A stretch of DNA of 64,000 bases from Pseudorasbora parva (taxonomy: Eukaryota; Chordata; Actinopteri; Cypriniformes; Gobionidae): positions 7,962,861-8,026,860 of the forward strand of contig NC_090196.1 in NCBI RefSeq assembly GCF_024679245.1. Reading direction: 5' to 3'. The notes under the pieces were generated by a model that was not told where the DNA came from, did no database searches, and worked only from the letters and a program-made list of their open reading frames with translations. This document shows, one piece after another, positions 18,807 through 30,258 of the stretch (the first letter of the stretch is position 1; the number at the start of each line of letters is the position of its first letter). The translations under genes and the position numbers were made by a program.

Positions 18807-21800
18807 CTGAAGCAGAAAAAAACAGATGTCATTATGGAAGTAACTTTCGGCGGTCTTCTGCGTAAAGGGAGAAGCATTTATTTCGGCCTAACAGGACACA
18901 ATCATTTTCTCTTCTTGGCATTCTTCCGCTTCATCTCCTCAAGTTCTCGTCTCTCCTCCTCCTGGTCCTCGAACACTGCCATTCGCAGGCTAATCAGACA
19001 ATCAGGGCAAGGCATAACACAAGAAACACACAGAAAAGAAGCAATAGTGTGATGATTTGGTGAAAATGAGAATGAACCACATCAGTCAGTCAGAACCTGT
19101 ATTTTTCCACTCATATTATGAAGCAGAATTTGTTGGTTTACCTCCTTGCTTCCTCTTTCTGCTGATCTTTCCAGCTGCTCTCCATAAACTTCAGTGCATA
19201 GTCACTTTCATCTTTATATCTATTGAAACAGGACACGTTACCACAACGTACGCAAAAAAAAACCCTTGCATTTTAAGGCTGTTTTAACATTTGTTCCCGT
19301 CACCTTTAACTAACGAGATCAAATTTGATGGGCAAGAAATGGGAAATAACTCACTTGGACCGGTCATAGCCAAAGATTTCCCTGATATGTTTTGAAACTT
19401 CATCTTGGTCTTCTCCTTCATCATCGATGAAGTCATCCATCTCCGAGTCGTACTCTTCCTCATCGTCATACTTCCGTTTATAAGTGGATGTTATGGGGGG
19501 CAACGATGGTCCTTCAAAAATAACAGTAGATACAACTTTAAAAACATGCAAGAACTCACACAAGGCATTGATTTTTCTACCGTCTACAAGTTTAAGACAA
19601 ATGCCCTCATTTATAAAACACAAGAATGAATGTGTTGTCTGGCTGTCATCAGACCAAGCGCAATCTTTTAAGATTAAACATTGGTCTGGGGAGTCTCCTC
19701 TGTATTTTTACTGCACAAGAGGCGTGATCAATGGGCATAGTTCAAATGGCTCTGTTAATTGGATAGTCCTTCAACCAATCAGATCAATGATCTGGATAAC
19801 GTACAGTTGCAGGGCGAAATCGCTGGCAGATTAGGCTGGGTTTACCCAGTCTAGTTAAACCCGCCAGTAGTTAAAGGGTTACTTCACCCAAAAATGAAAT
19901 TGATGTCATTAATGACTCACCCAAATGTCGTTCCACACCTGTAAGACCTCTGCTAATCATCGGAACAAAGTTTAAGATATTTTATATTTTAGTCCCAGAG
20001 CATACACAGTCAATGCCCACTTTACTGTTCATGTCCAGAAAGGGAATAAAAACATCATCAAAGTAGTCCATATGTGACATCAGTTGGTTGATTAGAATCT
20101 CTTGAAGCATCGAAAATACATTTTGGTCCAAAAATATCGAAAACTATTAATTTATTCAGCATTGTCTTCTCTTCCGCGTTCTTCCAAAAAGATTCAAACG
20201 GTGTGAAGCGATCAATGATTCGGGTTACCAATGTCAAGTGATTTCAGTAGGTCGGATCGCGTCAAACCACCAAACTGCTGAAATCACGTGACATTGGCGA
20301 CCCACAGCATTGATCGATTCACTGATTCATTAATGGTTTGAATCTTTTTGGAGACACACGGAAGAGAGGACAATGCTGAATAAATTCATAGTATTTTGAT
20401 ATTTGGATTGGACTACTTTGATGATGTTTTTATTCCCTTTCTGGACATGGACAGTAAAGTGGGCATTGACTGCATATGCTCTGGGACTAAAATATAAAAT
20501 ATCTTAAACTGTGTTCCAGTCATAAATTAGATACATTTCATTTTTGGGTGAACTAACCCTTTAAACCTGCCAGCCAGTTTGTGATTGGTGCCCGATAATT
20601 TGTAATGGAAGCAGGATATAAAATGTACAATTTTCCCGCCTGAGCTGCAGGGTGAAATCAAATCGCCTGAAGATCAGGCTGGGTTCACCCAGTCAAATGA
20701 ATGTGTGTAAATAATTCATAATTCCATGCAAATTTAACACAATTTAGAGACTCAAATAACAGAAGAAACAATTAAATTAATTCCACTCGTTTCATAAATT
20801 ACCAAGTATATAACAAATGAAAAACAGTATTCCTAGTTTTATAGATGATTCACTAAAAGCAGAAGCTTCCATGATCAACTCCCATCAAGTACAATTAAAG
20901 GAATATTCTGGTATTGTATAATATCTGGTAGGGCTGCCCCAACTAAAGATTTTTCTAGTCGACTAGTAGTTAGGTATTTAACCCATTAGTCGAATAATCG
21001 TACAGGTACAGTGTGACATACATGTTGCACGTTATGAAAAAAATTAGACTATGCAATTAATACATTTGCTGCATGTGTGTGTTACAGTTTTCCATGTGTG
21101 TAAAACCCAGCCACTTGTACTCATTTGTGAGGTTAGTTGATGAACATGCACTATATCCTTCAAAAACAAGTATTTGTTTAGCACATGTTAACTGGCTGAG
21201 ATCTACACACCAGCAAATCAGCTCATCATAAAACCAAAGCTTAGGTATAATGTTAATGAGATTCATTTTGCAGCATGTGTTACCTATCACTTTCCCGCTG
21301 GCAGGACGCTTGGCACTCTTTATTATTTGATTTTGACTCTTTTTTTTTTGTATCATATATTTTAGTAATTATCATAAATTAGGTATCATTTGAAAGCTTA
21401 CGAATTCTTCCTGTGAGAACCGGTTTGAAATCGGACGTTGCATTACCATGGAAACTGTACTCTAAATTCTTCTAGTAGGCTCCTCCTCTAGTGGGCGCTG
21501 TCAGGTTTCATATTACAACATTTATTTGACTACTTTATAATCAAATTATTTTCTAATCTTGACAAAACACATTGTCGGAAAGGTCTGAGTAACCTTAGGT
21601 CTGTTTTCCAATGCATTCTTGAATTACAGCCATTTAAGTTTGGATAGTGCATTTTCAAGTCTCTTCTCAAAAAGGGGGTGACAGTTAAGGGGTTAAAGTT
21701 GTGTGAGCTCAGGCTTTTCTTGCTTCATCATTTTTTTTGTTTGTCATGCAGATGACCAGCTACTGACACACATTTAATTATAGGAGTGAATCCACTAAAT

Positions 21801-24800
21801 TCTTCTGAGATTCCCTCCTGAAATTGCCATGAGCGACAGTGATAATTGCAACGGACTGGACAAAACATCTGACAAGCCTATGTCAAAATAGCTCAGTGCA
21901 CACAGACGAGTATGTATTGGCTGAATACGTTTAGCAGCTTCGACTGTTAACCCTAAAACAGGCAACGTAACCCACAAGTTACATTCTCTTTAGTGTCTTG
22001 TTTGGGGCATAAGAAAGAAGTTTTCATCAAATCCTTATATCATTTATCATAGCCTGGTCTGTCTGGAGTAAGCTGGTCACATGATTAGTTCTGTGATCAA
22101 TTTTTTTTTTTTTTTTTTCAAATGTTAATATTCACGTGTAAAACTGATATTACTGTTTGTTGACTACAGCTTTGCATTTTTAACTAGATATTTTCTTGCG
22201 TCTAGAGTTTCACACACTCAGTAGAATATGGGTGACCAAGCCTGCTCCTAGAGAGCTACCTTCCTGCAGAATTGCAAGAAAATAAAAATAAAATAATACA
22301 ATTCTCTGCAAGTAGTTAAAAATACAGAGATGCAGATAGAGCTGGGCAACTCAAGACCCTGTTCTTTTATATCAAAATTCTCAGGCATTTTTCGTTAAAA
22401 ATCTAATTTTAGACCTTTTTTTGTTTTGCTCTATCCAACATATCTAGTGCAACTCGACTCGCGTACTGCCATTTACTTCAGAAGGCTTTTATTAACCCCC
22501 TGGAGCAGATAGCCATGTAAAATTGCTACTACCTACAAGTTTCAAATAATAAGCCATATTTGAGATTGATGGATGATAGGCAGACATTTGAATTTCCTGC
22601 TTTTTGACTACTCGTTGAATAAGATTTAATCAACTATTAAGGGGGCAGTCTTAACACCTGGTATAAGATCCTATACCTATCTGCAAAATCCATGATATCT
22701 CAATATTATCTTGTAGCAAATATAAATTAAGCCAATTAGCACTATGCTAAGCAAGTAGGCTTGCCTGTTACCATGTTAACTGAAGGATACACTAAAGGAA
22801 AAAGTTACGGCATTTTAGCTTCAGTAAAACAGCATGCAATTTAAAAGCTGTCGTGTTTGGCTTGGCTTGCTCAGTTGAGGACACTAAAATTATGATCCAA
22901 GTTATTTAACTAAATATACAAATAATATTAATTAATTAGGTCTTAATTAATTCTATAAACTATAATATTGATCTGCCAAAATTGTCGCTATTTGATAAAT
23001 TAAAATAAGCTGATAACATCGCTGTTCTCCAGAACGACAGACCACTACTAAAAGTGGCTTTTACTATTTTGTGTATTTGTTCTAAATGCTCTTGTTGTCT
23101 TCTGTGCCCAGACTTGAGTTTTGTTTGATACATTCAAGAAGCATGTTTTCTTTGATCAGATAATGATAATTAATAATGAATAACCGTAATCGAACTGAAC
23201 CATGAGACCAGTGTAGGTTCACACCCCTACTAACAATTAGTATCAATGAAACTTCTCTCTTACCGGGAGGGTTAACCAAGACTCTATGGCCTGTGGGGCC
23301 AATCACTGTCCTGGGGGCTTGTGGCCCCGGAGGCCTCGGAGCCATCCCAGGTCTCGATGCAAAGTTCTTTGATGAAATAGTCTCTGAAACAACAGTACAC
23401 TGCGGTCTTCCAGGGCCAGAGCCCATGCCATTTATCGGTCTCCCAGGAACACTACCTCCCATCCTATTTGGTCCATTTATATAGGCCCTGGAGCTTCCAG
23501 GAACTTGCTGACCTTGCAAACTACCACCTGGTCTTGGTTGCTTCGAGGGGTCACCAGAAGAGGGTCGTACAGATCCGTTGCTACCAGGCCGAGGTGGAGC
23601 AACATTTCCAGGTCGAGGGGGAGCAACATTTCCAGGTCGAGGGGGAGCAACATTTCCAGGTCGAAGTGGAGCAACATTTCCAGGTCGAAGTGGAGCAACA
23701 TTTCCAGGTCGAGGTGGAGCAACACTCCCAGGTCGAGATAACTGTCCCGGTTTTGCTGGTTTCTGAGATTGCCCACCTCTATCGGAGTTACTAGGTCTAC
23801 CCTGCAAAGTGTTTTTGAGTGGTCCTTGACCTGATCTAGCTGCACCAGGAGAAACTACAGTGCGACTTCCCGAAATACTTGATTTCCCTTGAGATATTGG
23901 GGTATTCCCCTTCCTTGGGGTAAGGTCACTTGAGGTTGTGGGCCTTTGGCCTTGAGAGGGTCTAGGTGGTGCTTGTTTGGCATTAAACTGAGCACCATAC
24001 TTCATGGCAGGTTTACCATTAAAGGCACCTGAGGAGCCTGAGTTGTTTCTGTCTCCGTGTAGTTTGGCAGAACCTGGAGTTCGTTCACTGGATGCTTGGA
24101 GCTTTGGCTTTTTGCTGGTACTGCTTGACTGGTGCTTTTCCACTTGTGGCTTGGGCAATTTCCCATTTTTGCTGTCTCGATCTACATTCTTCTTCTGATA
24201 ATTTGAGCTGGATTGAGATCTGCTGTCTTTCAGTCCAGAATTCTTGTCTGGTCTTACATCCTTCCCTTTACCCTGTGTCTTGACCCTGCGCTCCATTTCC
24301 AGTTCTCGAATCTCCTCTGCTGTTCTGAGCCTCTCTTCAGTCTTCTTCACTACTTTTAGTTCAACAGGTTCAAACTGCTTCTTTTGCGCAAGTTTCAAGA
24401 GGTCCGCAAAGTTCATTGATGGTGGGGCAGGCCTAGCTGGAGCACTGGCTTTTTTCGGTTTAATGTCAGCTTTGTTGGAGAACTCAGCCCGAGAATGAGA
24501 CTGAGGCTGAGGCTTGACAGGCCTGGTTTGTTCATCAGATTCAGAATCTGTACCCTCATAGTCATAGTTAATACCATCATCATCATCATCATCATACGTG
24601 TTTGACATTTCCTGATCTTCTGATCTGTCCTCCTTTGAATGCCTCCTTTTGGGCTGGTCGATGACAGGGACGCCGTTGTAACCTTTGAAATTGTCCTTGG
24701 TTCGTGAAGCCATTGCTCGTGCCTTCCTGTCCGATTTCAGCTCCACTCTTTTGGCCAACAGCTCTTCTTTTGCTTTCTTATTCTGTAGATCTAAAATGGA

Positions 24801-27800
24801 GAAGAAAAGTGATATAAATATAATATGCATCATATAAGTGTAATTTTCTCTCTCATTGAATGAATGACTCTCTCATTAAGATAGTCACCTGCCACCACCT
24901 ACGTCGCGCAGTGATGTCAGTATAAAGCACAGGGCCGTTTGCTGAGCCTGGTGTCTATAAAAGCTTTTCTTTGACTAACGAGGAAGTTTTCAGCTCTGAA
25001 ACTTACAGGATATTCTTATATTACCATGACCTTGTATATATTAAAAGTTCAAGGGAAAGATGATTCTTCAATTCATCACCCCTTTAATGCAGTTGTAATT
25101 TTTCAGTGTAAATGATTTAATTTGATTGTTAACAGCCCTATAGGTCTAAAAAGTCATATGATCAAATTAAATAATTTAAAACGAGAATAAATTAGATTAA
25201 ATTATATTTACAAAAAAACAAAATCCCTTACTGCTGTTTAGTAGGATTATTCTATATTTAATTTATTCAGTTTTTTTTTTTTTTTTTTTTTACATTTAAT
25301 TAATCTGTGGGGAGCACGTATTTCCAAGTGAAACTGAATATTGAATAGAGGGCAGGGTTTTATTTTATCACACCTCTCCAATCCCTCGCTCAGACTGATG
25401 ATCAGGGTTAAGCATGTTCAAGCCATCAAACTGACATCAGAGAAGGAATGCATTCCAATACATTTTTCAGATTTTGATTAAAGATTACCACGACAAACCA
25501 TTTTTTTGTGTATTAACAGATTAATTGCTCACCACAATACTAGTAATGTGCGCTAACCAAATAATTTAAAGGGGGGGTGAAATGCTGTTTCATGCATACT
25601 GATCTTTTTACACTGTTAAAGACTTGGATTCCCATACTAAACATAGACAAAGTTTCAAAAGTTAAGGTGGACGTTTGATGGGAGTATTTCTTTGTCAAAA
25701 ATACTACTTCCGGTTAGTCATAAGTTTCGGCAAGTTTTTTGAGATCATGCGTCCCCTTTGAAGTTAATGGGGGCGGAATTTCCTTGTATGGGCCTTACGG
25801 ACAATTCTACCGGAAGCGCATGAGAGAGAGAGGGAGAGAGCGAAAGTAACAGGCTATGCCCATCAAAGCGCTGGCTTGTAGGATGCTGGACAGGTGATGT
25901 GCACATAATGTCACCAAAAAAGTGCGTTTTTGGTTGCCAGACCAAGACAGTCCTGCACAGATTCCCCAAAACCCCCGCGTTAAGGCAACAGTGGATGTAA
26001 TTTGCTTTTCCGGATCAGCAACTGAGTTGCGCGAATGTTTATATCTGTTCGCTGCATTTCGGTGCCGACTGTTTCATAAACAAGGCCCAGCTCGACAAAG
26101 GATTTTCCCGATCGCCTAATGCTGAAGGATGGAGCAGTCCCAACGATAAAGGTCCCAACGTTAGAGTAAGACTGCTTCAAATGTCTGTGTTTTTGCCTAT
26201 GCTCATCAAGTAGCCCAAACATGATCACGTATAGTTGATCAATGGAGCATGCGATGTGTAGTGCGTGTACATTTGTTTAGCTGGCCACTATATGTGTAAC
26301 TTTATGTTTGTGTATTGTAAAAGCACTCCAAACAACAATACACAAAGAGGGGGGAAATATGTTGAACTAAATAAGCGCGCTTCTTCATTCAAATGCGCTA
26401 CTATTCCGTGTCTTTCTATGTAAACACTGCCTGCCGTGCAAAACCAGTCCGCTTACTGTCTACACAAACCACGCGTAAACACACAAACACACGTGCACAA
26501 CTGCACTTCCCACATGTACACCTTCAAAGACAAAAATACGACGATATAATTCAAGTATAAATATGTAAATAACACAAGCCGCTAAGCATATTATATAGTT
26601 AGTGTATAACTTGTACCACATAGAGACGTCCTGCTCTAGTCGTTTTTGCTGCTGCTCCTGTTCAACTGCAGCCTCTGGGTCTGATTCCGGATCATAGATG
26701 TATGGCTGTATCTGATTAAAAGCCATATTTTTATTTTGAATAAAGTTTTTTTCCCGCTGTTAGGGATGACACAGCTTTACGGCACTCGACTCAACACAAT
26801 AGCAGCAGCGAGCACACGTCATTATTTAGCTCCGCTCACACGATACGCCCCCACCCGCTCTGCTTTTTTCGGAAAGACTCGGAACAGCGCATCTTTCTTA
26901 TATAATTATAAAAAAAATAAAGACTTTTCGGAGATATGCAGGATGCAATGCTACTCTATAGGTACTCAAGATTGACATGACACTGACTGAAACTGAGTGT
27001 TTCACCCCCCCTTTAAATTTGGTTTTTGATTTCATGACGACTTTAAGCTGTTCCGAATCACCTTTAAGAGAGGGAATGGAATATGTTGTACATGTAATAA
27101 TACAGTTATAGTTTTGAATTTATGATTCTTATCTTTTTTATATAGTTAAAGTAGTTGGACTATTTATTCTGGTAATCGATATTAGCCAATACTGCATATG
27201 CATAGCATCAGTGATCGTAATAGGCCCGATGGGAGCACCCTAAATGATTACTTGAGTCTGTGAGACATCACTTTATAGTAGTAAAAGAGGCATTTCTATA
27301 AAGAAAATGTATTTGAAAAATTATTAACTAATTGCATGACCAAAATAGTCAAGCGCATGTGAGGGCTTTATTATAATCCATTCAAAGAAGCTTAATCATA
27401 TAGTTTTACGTGGGCTACCTTTTCATGAGTGTGCCATTTAATGTTTTGAGAAGTGTTGGTTCCACTTAACTTTAATGTGTCTGTGTTACTGCTTATGTTT
27501 ACATACTGAGTAATAACAATTAACTAAATGTACTTACTATAGGGTTAGGATAGGGGTTTGGTTTAGGGTTAGTAGCATGTAATTACACAACTTGCAGTAG
27601 TTCCTTTCCCATAGTAACTATGTGTAACGTAGACAACCTAAAATAAAGTGTTACCAAAGTGTCTTGAAAAAAAACAGACAGAGGGCAGAAGAAAAAGCAG
27701 GTGAATGATTTATCCTGATAACATGATTTGATAATATACATGTATAAATACATGCATGGATGCATACATAAAGTACATTTTATGAGAACAGCAACTGTGA

Positions 27801-28959
27801 AGATATAAGTATAATAAATCCCCTTACATAAAAGACAGATATGAATTGTAGTTCTCTTTATAATTTAAACTGGTTTCCGATTTAAAAATTGTACAACAGT
27901 TGGTCATTTTTACATTGAAATCTGTGACATTTATGTTGTCGAGATCAACCTTGCCATGATGTCTAAATATAAATACTTTTATGGTAATTCGTCATCTTGA
28001 CTGCATCCATTTATTTATTTTAATCATATGGAAGAGTGAAGCCTTTTGTGTTCCACAGTTTATAGTGACATGAGGACAAGAAAACTATGACTTGGCTGAC
28101 TATGCATTTAAGGAGAAATTATATATATAAATATATATATATAGCTGAACAAGGATTACACAGAAAAAAAGAGATACCTTTTTTCCTTTGCTCCACGGCC
28201 TGTTTTTTCAAGAAGGCCTGCACCGCAGCTGAATTAACTCCTTTGACTTTGTCATCTTTCTTGGGTGGACCAGTTTTTAAGCTATACCGTTTCTATAAAA
28301 GACAGACATGATTGAAAGCTATTGCAACATGTATGAGCATATGTGTATATGAGACTACATAAGGCCACTTATGTCATCTACTTAATTAAAATTGTCATCA
28401 TTTACTCACCGTAAAGTTGGTCCAAAACTGTATGACTTTCTTATTTTCTGTTTAACACAGAAGAAGATATTTTAAAATATGTTGGTAAAACACTTGGCAG
28501 ACCCCATTGACTTCTTATAGTTTTTTGTTCCCTACTATGAAAGTCAATGGGGTCCGTCAACTGTTCGGTTACCGACATTCTTCAAGAGATCTTATTTTGT
28601 GTTCAACAGTAATAAAGAAAGTCATACAGGTGATACCTATATAATCATACATAAACATAATGACAGAAATGATGACATTTTTGGGTGAACTATAGGTTTT
28701 ATATTACGTTACATAGCAAAATGTATGATTATTAGCTCAAAACATGCTCGTTTGACATGTTTAACCAGTAAAACATTTGAATGAATAAAACTACTACATA
28801 GCAAAGGCATTTATTTGCTTGCACATATTTTAATCTACTTCACAGGCTAATTTATGTTGTTATTTTAGCGTGTAACGTTATATATCTGCTTACACATACC
28901 GGTACGTTGCTGAGCCCTTGGTTTTGGGTGGCGATGGAAAGCACATTGTCGAAATCCAT
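18707..28959 (-). CDS. spty2d1: SPTY2D1 (SPT2 chromatin protein / histone H3-H4 chaperone)
   Basis: Exons on the minus strand: 28900-28959 (ATG; MDFDNVLSIATQNQGLSNVP), 28178-28292 (KRYSLKTGPPKKDDKVKGVN and so on), 23264-24790, 19355-19511, 19142-19219, then one of two terminal exons (18902-18989 or 18707-18806). All phases agree, giving 674 or 678 residues, close to the roughly 685 of human SPTY2D1. The N-terminus is basic and coiled (RAMASRTKDNFKGYNGVPV). The middle is low-complexity, with an Asp run and RPGNVAPP repeats. The C-terminal part, YDSEMDDFIDDEGEDQDEVS then KHIREIFGYDR and YALKFMESSW, is the conserved SPT2 histone-binding region. By family it is a nuclear protein that binds H3-H4 and works during transcription. 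Introns 2 and 3 carry large transposons. Confidence 0.95.
18902..18989 (-). CDS. spty2d1: SPTY2D1 terminal exon 6a (proximal)
   Basis: The acceptor is TTAG at 18990-18992. After the split Ser codon it reads LRMAVFEDQEEERRELEEMK, then RKNAKKRK and TGA. It has the same phase and the same length class as the exon 200 bases further on, so it makes a complete C-terminus (674 residues). It is more diverged from the mammalian ending than exon 6b. Confidence 0.85.
19142..19511 (-). CDS. spty2d1: SPTY2D1 exons 4 and 5: conserved histone-binding region
   Basis: Exon 4 (19355-19511) starts after an AAG acceptor, with GPSLPPITSTYKRKYDDEEE, and ends in GYDRS plus two bases of Lys. Exon 5 (19142-19219) continues YKDESDYALKFMESSWKDQQ then KEEAR. 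These contain the acidic stretch and the two short helices by which SPT2 binds H3-H4. The Met in KFMESSW corresponds to a residue reported as important in the human protein (from memory). Confidence 0.92.
19875..20560. mobile_element. TTAA-flanked long-arm foldback MITE in SPTY2D1 intron 3
   Basis: TTAA at 19871-19874 and 20561-20564 flanks AGGGTTACTTCACCC and its near-complement GGGTGAACTAACCCT. The inverted arms extend over 200 bases (for example CATCATCAAAGTAGTCC against GGACTACTTTGATGATG). Host sequence on both sides reads as one continuous AAACC-GCCAG context. Confidence 0.82.
20929..22653. mobile_element. Degenerate hAT-like element in SPTY2D1 intron 3
   Basis: The left end is TAGGGCTGCCCCAACTAAAG. 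The complement of the right end is TAAGACTGCCCCCTTAATAG. Flanks ATATCTGG (20921-20928) and ACACCTGG (22654-22661) match at 6 of 8 positions, as an aged 8-bp duplication would. No transposase is visible in the 1.7 kb. Confidence 0.65.
22654..23263. other. SPTY2D1 intron 3, unassigned part
   Basis: AT-rich unique-looking sequence. I see no element or exon. Confidence 0.4.
23264..24790 (-). CDS. spty2d1: SPTY2D1 exon 3: large low-complexity central exon
   Basis: This exon has 1527 bases and 509 residues (59-567). In order it holds a charged N-terminal coiled part; a run of seven Asp (near 24580); MNFADLLKLAQKKQFEPVEL and KVVKKTEERLRTAEEIRELE, both conserved with mammals; a Ser/Lys-rich linker; about six RPGNVAPP repeats; and CTVVSETISSKN, also conserved. 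The donor GTAAGA is at 23258-23263. Apparent long frames in the other five frames here are shadows caused by the repeats. Confidence 0.95.
23592..23740. repeat. Coding 24-bp minisatellite in SPTY2D1
   Basis: About six tandem copies of a 24-base unit (agcaacatttccaggtcga plus gg/agtgg) encode RPGNVAP(P/L) on the minus strand. The unit length is a multiple of three, so copy-number change would keep the frame. Confidence 0.9.
24850..25569. other. SPTY2D1 intron 2, unassigned part
   Basis: No exon is seen. It contains a long T run near 25270-25290 and otherwise AT-rich sequence up to the Kolobok-like element. Confidence 0.4.
25908..26160 (+). pseudogene. THAP-domain remnant of a Kolobok-like transposase
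   Basis: From the ATG at 25908: MSPKKCVFGCQTKTVLHRFP, then RQQW, an in-frame stop, CSLHFGADCF, and in a shifted frame DGAVPTIK. These are the THAP zinc-finger landmarks in order: the first Cys pair (C-x3-C), the conserved Pro and Trp, the C-x2-H-F pair and the closing AVPTI box. One stop and one frameshift make it non-functional. Confidence 0.8.
26616..26726 (-). pseudogene. Opposite-strand frame resembling fish P2X7 C-terminal-like proteins
   Basis: From the ATG at 26726 it reads MAFNQIQPYIYDPESDP, then a Gln/Glu run and QDVS-W. Many fish proteins with a P2X7 ballast-like zinc domain start this way (Y-x-Y-EPES, then DVS-W-C-x-C). The Cys-rich part is not here, because the frame diverges after W. 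Decayed versions sit at the same place in copies 1 and 3, so it belongs to the element. The family call is from memory. Confidence 0.45.
27013..28177. other. SPTY2D1 intron 2, remainder
   Basis: A MITE at 27470-27655 (TAGGGTTAGGATAGGGG interior, ...AAAATAAAGTGTTACC end) is related to 10061-10262. The rest is AT-rich with no exon. Confidence 0.45.
28178..28292 (-). CDS. spty2d1: SPTY2D1 exon 2
   Basis: The acceptor is TTTTATAG and the donor GTATCT. It encodes KRYSLKTGPPKKDDKVKGVN then SAAVQAFLKKQAVEQRKK, a highly conserved SPT2 N-terminal block, ending in phase 1 to match exon 3. Confidence 0.95.
28375..28695. mobile_element. Foldback MITE in SPTY2D1 intron 1
   Basis: It has the left edge ATTGTCATCATTTACTCACC and the right edge GATGACATTTTTGGGTGAAC. 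The centre is near-palindromic, around CCCATTGACTTC and GAAAGTCAATGGGG. It is a common cyprinid foldback type. A fragment of it lies at 54105-54200. Confidence 0.65.
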
Positions 28960-29420
28960 GGTCCCTCGCTCACTTTTTTAGCTAATAGCAATAGCTACAC
29001 CCTTGCCAGTCGACACACACACACCTCAGCCAGCCTTTGTGCCCGTAAACACGGCCTCTGGTCAACTGAAACCACCCCAGCTGTTAAAATCAAACGAGTT
29101 AAGAGGAAGGAGAAACAAACTAAAACAGGAACGCATCGATTAAAGCCTTCAGCTTCTGTCCGCCATATCTGATCAGCTGTTGTACATTTAAACCCTCAAA
29201 CAGAGCAAATCCTAACAGATTATTACAAAAAAAGTTTCGTTTTGTTTTTGCTCAGTGATACCGTGTCACTTTCTCCAAATTGCCATTAAACGACATTAAA
29301 GAGAAAAGCTGTAAAACGAGGCGAATGTTGGAAATCCTCTCGTGAGATTTCTGTGTTCTAGAACCAAACCCACGTCATCCGGTTCGCGTTTCACGTCACT
29401 TCCGGTGGTTTAAGACCAGC
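28960..29420 (-). promoter_or_regulatory. spty2d1: SPTY2D1 promoter/5'UTR region
   Basis: Upstream of the ATG lies a CpG-containing stretch with CACGTCATCC and CACGTCACTTCCGG near 29370-29405. It combines CRE-half/E-box-like ACGTCA motifs with an ETS-type ACTTCCGG. No TATA box is evident. This is motif and position evidence only. Confidence 0.45.
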
Positions 29421-29539
29421 GTTTTCTTCTCCTTCTGATTATCTTTTCTCTTCTTTCACAACTTTTAATGACATGTTTAAGTCACAGCTACCTTAGACCA
29501 CAAATAGTAGACAACAAATAACAAAACTAAATAACCCTT

Positions 29540-29542
29540 TAC

Positions 29543-29573
<31 letters not shown>

Positions 29574-30171
29574 GGAAATTTTCCCACTTAGAAATCATGG
29601 AGGGGTATGAAATTGTCATTGTAGCTAGAAATATGACAAAATGATCTGAATTTAAATTGTATAAATCTGAATTTTTGACAAGTGTAATCTAACAAAATTG
29701 AATATTGCATTTTACATAGTGCTGCTTTGAAATTGAACACATCTGAAATGTTTTTTGTCGAAATTGTGTAGACATGTGTTTTCAAACAGCAGATATTTTG
29801 TTCTGAATTAATAGACTGTAAATATTCAGTTTTTAAAAACACAGATTCAAGATTTCATATGAAGAAGAAATTCAGATCATCAAATTCAATTTTCTAAAAT
29901 TCAAACCACAGAAATTCAGATCTTACAGAAATTAGGCCAGAGGTCATCATCAGGGAAAGTTAGTGGATGTCAGAGAAGTCAAACGGAGCACCGTCTGATC
30001 ATTTCATTTCCTATTTGTAATGGAATAAAGAGAAGATCAGACAGCCCCTTTATACTTTTTTGTTTATTTTGATTAATGCACGGAAAAAGAGATTTCGGTT
30101 TGATTTCTCATTTTTTGTGCGTGATTTACCAATCGCTGATTAGTGCAGAAAATCTAAGCATTTGACATCAC

Positions 30172-30258
<87 letters not shown>

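Larger units (their letters stand above)
25570..27012 (+). mobile_element. Kolobok/T2-like element (TTAA-AGGGGGGG family), copy 2, with THAP remnant
   Basis: TTAA at 25566-25569 and 27013-27016 flanks AGGGGGGGTGAAATGC and its complement ending TTTCACCCCCCCT. It is the same terminal family as 6392-7597 but a different subfamily. It carries a decayed THAP-domain frame on plus (25908-26160) and a short conserved frame on minus (26616-26726). TTAA targets, AGG starts and a THAP domain together match the Kolobok superfamily. The transposase catalytic region is absent. Confidence 0.85.

Noticed and set aside
23468..23845. Long open frames in other frames of SPTY2D1 exon 3
   Set aside because: They are shadows created by the 24-bp coding repeat and high GC of exon 3. 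The minus frame continuous with conserved SPT2 blocks is the real one.
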